From: Eudromia elegans
Taxonomy: Eukaryota > Chordata > Aves > Tinamiformes > Tinamidae
Direction of reading: 5' to 3'
DNA: 64,000 nucleotides
Assembly (NCBI GenBank): GCA_003342815.1
Contig: PTEX01000012.1
Coordinates: forward strand, 131,737-195,736
Part shown: piece after piece, positions 57,199 through 64,000 of the stretch
Numbering within the stretch: the first letter of the stretch is position 1
How the letters are laid out: every line of letters begins with the position of its first letter
Position numbers and translations under genes: made by a program
Notes under the pieces: generated by a model
Seen by the model: only the letters and a program-made list of their open reading frames with translations
Told to the model about the DNA's origin: nothing
Databases searched by the model: none

Positions 57199-60100
57199 CA
57201 ACAAAGATGGATGAACAGGCCCTTTTAGGGCTAAACCCAAATGCAGATGCAGACTTCAGACAAAGGGTATGTAATGAACTTGCTTATCTCTCCTATAACT
57301 GGAAATACTGTTTCAATGAAAAAAAATCTGATTTTTTTGACCATATATAGTTATTTAGTTAACTGATACAAAGGGATTGTGATGGCGTATGTTAAAATGA
57401 AAGTCACTTAGGAAGTATGTGTGTAAACTGAAGGATGTACGTCACCACTTCTATGAAATTGCACTTAGCCTGTATAGAATTAGTTTATCTGGCTTGCAAC
57501 TTTGAGTCTTTTCAGTTCATTGTACCTGTTGCTTAACACCTCAAGTAGATTCTTCCAGGATGAAAAATATTCACTGAAAACAGAATTGTTTGCAGTTGCC
57601 CTTCTAATTCCGATTTTTTTTATTTGTCTAGCTACCATTAGTATCTTTAATATGTGTTTTTAACTGTAAAGAAGCTTATGTTAGCTAATGTAAGTAATTT
57701 AAGAAAATAATCAAAGTTTGTGAGTACTTGACAAAAAGTTAATAGATGCTTGTGTGAGAAGGCATTAAAATATCACAACTATTTAAAGAGGGACATTTCC
57801 TGCATGCTTTTCTTGAAATTGATTTTGAATGTCTACAGGATGACCTCCAGTAATATCTTTCAGAATCAATGCTAATATCCAAGAATGTGGCTTGGTGCAT
57901 CCTGGTGTTGAAAGCAGCCTGTTAAATATGTGTCCATTGTGGGTACTTAACCATGTTTGGAAAGATGGCTGTAGTTAATATTTAATGTTTTGTTAAGAGA
58001 ATGCCATTATCAAATTTGAAGTTTGCAGATTTATTGACCTCTTAACCGTGCAGTCTGTAAGCTTTTGAAATACTTTGTAGTAAAAACTGACTTAATATTT
58101 CAATAGTCACTTAAGGAGTAGCTTATATAAAATCAGCTTTTTTTTCTCCTTTTCAATATTCGAAATAAGGAAACAACCAGTATTATCTCCACTAAGTTAA
58201 TTCTTGTTTTAATAGCTAATTCTATCTACTGTGTAATTACTTTGTGAAACTGCTGAGTGGAAACAGATATGAAGTAAAGAAAAACCCACAGCGTGGAAAC
58301 ACAGACTTTCATAGAAATGAAATAATGTATTTAATCTACTCAATTTCAAAAACTACTTACTGGCTATACAACAGGCCGTGCTAAATCTTAAAGCAATTAG
58401 ATCAATTTAAATAATAAAGTTATGTATAAGGTCTAATGAACAACTTGAGTATCTAAAATATGGCATTAACTTTTTTTAAGTATCTCTTAGATTGATAAAC
58501 TAGGCAATTATCAGGTGATCAGTGAAACACTGTATTTGAGTGTTTCTTGAACTTGAGGGGTAGACTACAGCCAGAAGTGTCCAGCAACAGAAGTGAGTTG
58601 GTTTTGGAGAAAAAATTAAATGTCTTTCTACTTGGAACTTGTGGAAAGAATTTGAACTTGGACTTGAACTTCCAACCTTGGAGCTACTGGAGACCCAAGT
58701 AGATGAGTCTGTGAGCAACTTCCTCTAGCTGACCCTGTTTGAGCTAAGAGATGGGACTAGACTGTCTCCATAAGTCCATTCTAACTTGAATAACTGATTC
58801 TGTAAATTTAATATTAAAATAATGTTTAAATTTGATGTAAAAGGGAAATGAGCATCTCTAGCATTAGCATTTGCAGGAATACTCTTGCAGTATGGTAACG
58901 AAGGAGTGGTATAAATACTTGGATATATGGAGATACAGCTCATGCTTCTTGAGGGAAGAGTGTTTAGATGCAAATCTCATGTAAATGAGGTATCCTGCAG
59001 TGGAGTTTTTATTTGGGGAGGAAGGTATTTTTATTCTTTTTAATGAAACGTCTTTGGATGCTTGCAGGCACTAGCCTACTTTGAGCAGCTGAAGGTATCT
59101 CAGGATGCTTGGCAAGTCTGTGCAGAAGCATTAGCTCAGAGTATATACAGGTAATGTATGTAAGAATCATTGCTTATTTTCATTAGCAAAATGTTAGTGT
59201 CAGCTTGTTTTCGTTAGCAAAATGTTTGTGTCAGTCTAATAACCAGGCAAACTGAGCTAGGTAATTGGGAAGCTGTACATTAAAATGTATATAATATATG
59301 CAATTTTAGTATTGCCATTGGTCTGTAAGTTGTGTGTAATCTTTTTCAGGGAAGAGTAGTGTGTAAGTAAAGCTCCATATTAATTTAGTTGCTCAACAAA
59401 ACAAACAAAGAGAACTCCCTAACTGTTGTCTGTCTCTCAGTGTGTTTCTAGTTTTGCTGTTTAGACGCAATGTGCAGTTCTCACCCAGTGTACTAATGGT
59501 CCCCTGAACATATTATTGAAACCTCATAGATTTATCTTTTTAAAGCAGGATACAGTAGTTATTGTAATTTTGCAAGTGCAGTGCAGAAATCAAAGACTTA
59601 ACAAATTGGTGGATATAGGGAGTATGGAAATAATAATTTGATAGTTGCTCGGTTTTAACATATGAAATACTCGCATATTTGTCACTTTTATTTTGAAGTA
59701 ATACCAGTAGCTTTTATTTATAACAATTCTTGATTTAATGAAGACCACCAGTCTGCAATATTGGAGGATTTATTTTTTTCTGGAGAAGTGCAGAATATTA
59801 CCATGAGTTAAAAGAGGGTTTTTTTCTTTTCTAGTGATGATCACATCAAATTCTTCTGCTTTCAAGTCCTAGAACATCAAATTAAGTTCAAGTGAGTAGT
59901 CTTTCTTGAAATCTACTATGGAAAGCTATTTAATTTCCATTTTTATGCTTTTTGCAAGAATATCAAATGATACTTGTTATTCTTGCCATTCCTGAACAAA
60001 AGTTCCTAGGACCTAGATTCTGCAAGACTAATGTAAAGCTCAGTGTTGTAACCAATTGGTTAGGTGCCTTTAAGCCTGCAGGACTTTTCTTTACATTGCT

Positions 60101-63100
60101 TCATCTGTTCTTGGGAGGGGAGTAGTTGTTTATGAACTCATGCTCTACTCAACTAGTCCAACCTGTGCATGGCTCAACACAGACACCAGTTACTGAGGAT
60201 GGCATTAAACTTTCTTCCTCCTTCCCCCTGTAATGTCCCTTGTTCTGCACTCTTGCCTATTGCTGCAGAAGAGAGGTTGAGTTTTGCAAGTAGCATATTC
60301 AATACAGACTCTTAGACAAAGCTCTATTTATGCTAGAAGCATGACAGAGATGTTGCCAGATTTTTTTTTTCCCTGCTGTGAAGTCTTAGTGCCCTAATTG
60401 TAGGGGAAAATTACTTTGAAATATCGTGGTTTCATTGCATGGAACTACAGTTGTTCTGCACTTTGGGTCCAAGCCCATTGTGACAGAGATGTCTTCCTCT
60501 TGGGGTATAGATATGACTGGTTGCAATATACTGAACATGTGAGCTTTAAGCAGCAATAAGATGTTTTGCAGGTGGTGCAGAAATTTAAGACTTAAGTTTC
60601 TGTAGTTTTATTTACCTGGTTTTACCTCATTGTCCTCCTCCCTCTACTTGTTCTAGGTTTGTCACCTATTTCCTATAGGGCTTTTTCTCTTTGTTTCATG
60701 CTTCTCATTTTCTTTCTCCTAGCATTTTTAAGATGGGGTACCTTTTTTTTTTTCTTCTCTTTAACCAATAGGTAGCTGGAGGGGGAACACTAGGGCCACA
60801 TTCAACTACAGCAGTTGTTAGGGTCTGTATTAGAGCTGTTCTGCTCAGCTTGGAAGAATAATTGCAGGGCAAGTCTTGCTTCCTCTAGTTCTAGGAAGGA
60901 ACATGTTGTGTGGGTAGTGTCTGAAGTGGGATGATTATAATGCTAAATTCTGCAAAAATTATGTGTATCACAGAGAATATATATATATATCACCTAAATG
61001 CAAATTCCTTGCTTTTTTCTTTTCACTTATCTGTGGTAATAAATGCACTGTAGGCAACTGTGTGAAGGACTGTCTTGTGCTCAACATTGGTAGAATATTT
61101 GAAGAACATACTAAGCATGCTTAGGTATATAGAAATGTCTTTTTTTCTCTCCCTATGGGTTATGGTGAAATGTATGCATTTTTAGGGCGTTATGTTCTTG
61201 ATACTGAGGCAGCCTTCCTGCAAAGCTTCAAGTTTCTACTGCAATACAGGAGGCACTAATGCCTCCAGTGTGATTCATTATTGTAGGCAAATATCCTTTC
61301 TTGTTTTCTTTGCAAGACTTTGATTCAGAACTGTAACATGCAAATAGTTTTGTAAATATCTTTTCTAAGAACCTTTCATCTACGCTACTCTTCAGTACAG
61401 ATTAAAGTAGCCTTATGGCTATATTTAGCCTTCTGGTATGTTGCAGGAATCATGAGGCAAAATCATGTTTTGATCTTGTTGCACTTTGTTTCAGATATTC
61501 TGAACTTACTGAAGTCCAGCAGCAGCTAATAAGGGAAACACTCATAACATGGCTGCAGGCCCAGGTAAGTCTGTTCCTTCACAGCAGCCTTGTGTTAGTA
61601 GGCCGGCATGATGTGCTCAGCACAGAGGAAGTGTCCAGCCTGTAATCTAAATTTGAATGGTACTCCCTGAAGAGATACAGTGTCTGACTGTGAAAAGCTT
61701 TGAACATGCTAATCTTTGTTAGAAGTTCTTTAAATTATTTGTTGTCCATGCTTGAACTTTTTGTTAATCAATATAGAACTTTTACATCAGATAGCGATGG
61801 ATTGTTTTTATCTTTAGAGAGGTATAATGCAAATTCTTAATGTTTCTGGGTCTGAATAGGAGAAGTAACTGTTTTTAGGCAAAGACCTGTCTGTTGGAGT
61901 ACTACCACATGGTCATAAATGAACAGGAAGACTACTCAGACAGTGCCTCTATTTAATATTACAGTAGTATGTTGACTATTCTTGTGTAAGCATAGGATTA
62001 TTACGTTTCTCTAGTTAGCCATTATTTACCCCAGCTGTAAATACGTAATCTTATTATTTGTTATTTAAAAAACATTTTGAAATGGATTAAAACTGTCTTT
62101 AATTTCTCTTTATGGTAAATTGCCCCACTTAGGGGGAGTTTATAGAAAAAGGAGGGAGAAAAATTTGTAGAAGGACAGATTCCTTCTTTCCTTGATAAGC
62201 TGAGTTTTAGAAGCCCGTCTTCATATTTTTAAAGCCAACAGTTAACTCAGGCAGAAATTAACCACAAGAGGACCTTATCTTGATTCTAGTTGTTGTTGTT
62301 TATTCCTTGTCCCAACTTAACAGACTTGCTGTTATTATTCAAATAATGCATGTAATGTCTTACTATTAAATAAGAGTTCTATATATTGTCCAGAGATAGT
62401 GTCCCTAATTCATTACAATTTTGCTATGTTTTCTTCAGGGTCATTGAAAACATGAGGCTTTTTTTAAATATCTTGGCCATTAAGAGAGAAAGGATGAAAT
62501 ATGTTATTCAGTGTACAGAATTCAACAAGCGTAAACAATACTTCTCTAGTCTAATAAATACAAATAAAATATTTTGTTTTTACCAGATGCTGAATCCCCA
62601 GCCTGAGAAGACTTTTATTCGCAACAAAGCAGCACAAGTGTTTGCATTGCTTTTTGTTACTGAATATCTCACCAAATGGCCCAAGTTCTTTTTTGATATT
62701 CTGTCAGTAGTTGACCTTAATCCACGAGGAGTGGATATGTACCTCAGAATCCTGATGGCTGTTGATGCTGAGCTGGTAGACCGTGATGTTGTTCATACAT
62801 CAGAGGCAAGTTGCAACTCTGCATTATTTTTTTCTTTAAACTTCAGAAGAATTCCCTAGTTTAATTAAAGCAAAAGACTTGCAGAGACTTTTTTTTCCCT
62901 CCCCGTAGCAACTCTACCTTAGAAACATTACGTAGTCTAAGTCCGAGAGCCATCTGCAGTTTAATGCTCTTAGTTAATTAATTAATTAATTAATGGATTG
63001 AATTAGCCAATTTAATGTTAGAATTAAAACATTTTAAAACATCAGTTTCCACTAGTGCATTTTTTAAGGAACTCTAACATCAGAAATCTATTCAGTGGTG

Positions 63101-64000
63101 TAACAGACTTCTTTTCTCTTTGTCAGCCTTTCTTCAGTGTTTGGGCACTATGGGCACAAAAGTAAATAAAGAGAAACGTAGGGTGTTGATTGCCTTGCCT
63201 TTCAAGAAGGTATAATCTGCTCTTCTGGACTTTCTGTCCTCTGAGATATCTGTCTCCTTCAAACAAGATAAATCTGAGAGAGAATGTGAAAATGCTACTA
63301 GTTTATATTTTTCTATGACAAGATTAATTTATCCTTTTACTCTACTGATAGGAGGCTCGTAGGAACACCTTGTTAAAAGATACTATGAGGGAACAGTGCA
63401 TTCCAAGCTTGGTGGAGTCATGGTACCAAATCCTACAAAATTATCAGTATAATAACTCAGAGTTGACATGCCAGTGCCTTGAAGTTGTTGGAGCGTATGT
63501 ATCTTGGATAGATTTGAGCCTGATAGCCAATGAAAGGTAGGATTTTTTTGTAAAAATTTCTGTTATTTTTGTAAAAATAACCTTCATAGTATGCTGATCG
63601 TATTTCTCTGGCATTACATTAAAAGTCATCTTTAAAGATTTTAATTAAACATTCATGCTTGCATTTGCATAAAGCATTTGACTTTCCAAGCTGAGACATG
63701 GCTATAGGAGTCCAGCATACCTTGCCAGATTCTGTGAAGTGTATAAAATGCTGGTTTAGTCAGTGCAATAGAATCTTCTTTTTTAAAAAAGTAAGCTGTA
63801 AATATGCAAACAATATAAAGTTTCTATATAATGCTGCTATGTTTGTGTATATATGTATATTTATTTTTGCCAGGTTTATAAATATGCTGCTAGGTCACAT
63901 GTCTGTGGAAGTTCTCCGGGAAGAAGCATGTGATTGTTTGTTTGAAATTGTAAATAAAGGAATGGACCCAATTGATAAAACAAAACTGGTTGAATCTTTG
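57133..64000 (+). CDS. XPOT: XPOT (exportin-T), 5' part, residues 1-267
   Basis: Exportin-T is an importin-beta family receptor that carries mature tRNA out of the nucleus together with RanGTP. Exon 2 starts at 57133 and translation at ATG 57207 (ACAAAGATGG, a strong context), giving MDEQALLGLNPNADADFRQR. Coding exons are 57207-57266, 59068-59150, 59835-59891, 61495-61564, 62587-62805, 63352-63536 and 63874-64000. Phases chain correctly to 267 codons at the window edge; the full protein is about 960 residues, so roughly 70 percent lies beyond. The encoded part is the N-terminal HEAT-repeat region, including the Ran-binding importin-beta N-terminal domain (QLIRETLITWLQAQM, FIRNKAAQVFALLFVTEYLT). 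The gene is divergent from RPL18A. One intron has GC-AG ends. No disruption is seen. Confidence 0.95.
57207..57266 (+). CDS. XPOT: XPOT coding exon 2 (first coding)
   Basis: The exon begins at 57133 after acceptor TATTTACAG; coding starts at 57207 and ends at CAAAGG|GTATGT. It encodes 20 residues. The exon's 5' UTR part opens with an upstream ATG whose frame runs 21 codons and stops at TAG 57196-57198. Confidence 0.93.
57267..59067 (+). other. XPOT: XPOT intron 2, with a CR1 relic
   Basis: AT-rich intron. The only recognised element is the CR1 relic at 58715-58805. Confidence 0.75.
58715..58805 (+). repeat. Degenerate CR1 LINE 3' end
   Basis: ctctagctgaccctgtttga, gggactagactgtctccata and the end ctgattctgtaa follow the order of the 3' end of bird CR1 elements in forward orientation (ACTAGATGATCTCCAGAGGT ... 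GATTCTGTGA). It is strongly diverged. Confidence 0.75.
59068..59150 (+). CDS. XPOT: XPOT coding exon 3
   Basis: 83 nt from acceptor CTTGCAG to donor TACAG|GTAATG. It encodes ALAYFEQLKVSQDAWQVCAE ALAQSIY plus two bases of a serine codon. Confidence 0.95.
59835..59891 (+). CDS. XPOT: XPOT coding exon 4
   Basis: 57 nt from acceptor TTTTCTAG to donor TTCAA|GTGAGT. It encodes DDHIKFFCFQVLEHQIKF, a HEAT-repeat helix. Confidence 0.95.
59892..61494 (+). other. XPOT: XPOT intron 4
   Basis: AT-rich, with an AT dinucleotide run at 60977-60990. No other feature is supported. Confidence 0.75.
61495..61564 (+). CDS. XPOT: XPOT coding exon 5
   Basis: 70 nt from acceptor TTGTTTCAG to donor GCCCAG|GTAAGT. 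It encodes YSELTEVQQQLIRETLITWL QAQ and ends in phase 0. Confidence 0.95.
61565..62586 (+). other. XPOT: XPOT intron 5
   Basis: AT-rich sequence in which I see nothing beyond the splice sites. Confidence 0.75.
62587..62805 (+). CDS. XPOT: XPOT coding exon 6, with a GC splice donor
   Basis: 219 nt from acceptor TTTTACCAG, encoding MLNPQPEKTFIRNKAAQVFA to DRDVVHTSE. The donor is CAGAG|GCAAGT: the GC type with otherwise perfect consensus. The next exon starts GAGGCTCGTAGG (EARR), so the conserved SEEARRN joins exactly and no GT alternative keeps the frame. Confidence 0.95.
62806..63351 (+). other. XPOT: XPOT intron 6, GC-AG type
   Basis: The intron starts GCAAGT and ends TGATAG. It contains a TTAA tetranucleotide repeat at 62974-62994. 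Confidence 0.85.
63352..63536 (+). CDS. XPOT: XPOT coding exon 7
   Basis: 185 nt up to donor GAAAG|GTAGGA. It encodes EARRNTLLKDTMREQCIPSL to VVGAYVSWIDLSLIANE plus two bases. Confidence 0.95.
63537..63873 (+). other. XPOT: XPOT intron 7
   Basis: 337 bp, AT-rich; nothing is seen in it beyond the splice sites. Confidence 0.8.
63874..64000 (+). CDS. XPOT: XPOT coding exon 8, cut by the window end
   Basis: The exon starts after acceptor TTTGCCAG and encodes FINMLLGHMSVEVLREEACD to KTKLVESL. It continues beyond 64000. Confidence 0.93.

Overview
This window is nuclear DNA from a vertebrate, almost certainly a bird. Its genes are split by introns, carry CpG-island promoters and long AT-rich non-coding stretches, and contain worn copies of CR1 retroposons, the main bird and reptile LINE family. 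I cannot place the species more closely. The gene set matches the human 12q14 neighbourhood SRGAP1 - KICS2 (C12orf66) - XPOT.

Layout. 1-12.9 kb holds the last five coding exons and the 3' UTR of SRGAP1 (+): the SH3 domain and the C-terminal tail that ends in CTM. 12.9-32 kb has no gene I can support; it holds the unmapped 3' UTR of KICS2, a CR1 relic, a GC-rich block with two RFX-type X-boxes and a CTCF-like site. 32.0-39.8 kb is the complete three-exon KICS2 gene (-), 446 codons, with a CpG-island promoter carrying four CACGTG E-boxes, one of them a perfect palindromic CLEAR element. 40171-47765 is an endogenous retrovirus: two 645-bp LTRs, a 6-bp target duplication, a tRNA-Lys-type primer site, decayed gag, dut/pro and pol, and an internal deletion that joins integrase to the envelope transmembrane region in one open frame. 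It sits about 0.4 kb upstream of the KICS2 start codon. 49.6-52.8 kb is a complete five-exon RPL18A gene (-), 176 codons, with a 5' TOP start. 53.7-64.0 kb is the 5' part of XPOT (+): a non-coding first exon and seven coding exons covering residues 1-267, cut off by the window end.

How it works together. The cellular genes are independent: SRGAP1 tunes Cdc42/Rac downstream of Slit-Robo, KICS2 is a KICSTOR subunit that tethers GATOR1 to lysosomes to restrain mTORC1, RPL18A is large-subunit ribosomal protein eL20, and XPOT exports tRNA. RPL18A and XPOT are divergent housekeeping genes sharing one CpG-rich region. KICS2, RPL18A (a TOP mRNA) and XPOT all belong to growth or translation control, which may be chance.

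Items most worth a second look: the pol-env fusion frame in the provirus; its mosaic character and position beside KICS2; the CLEAR/E-box cluster in the KICS2 promoter; an orphan exon at 48917-49050 (-) that resembles the end of a CRAL-TRIO domain; a GC-AG intron and a 21-codon upstream ORF in XPOT; paired ZNF143/THAP11-type motifs upstream of XPOT; and RPL18A lying in a place where human has C12orf56.
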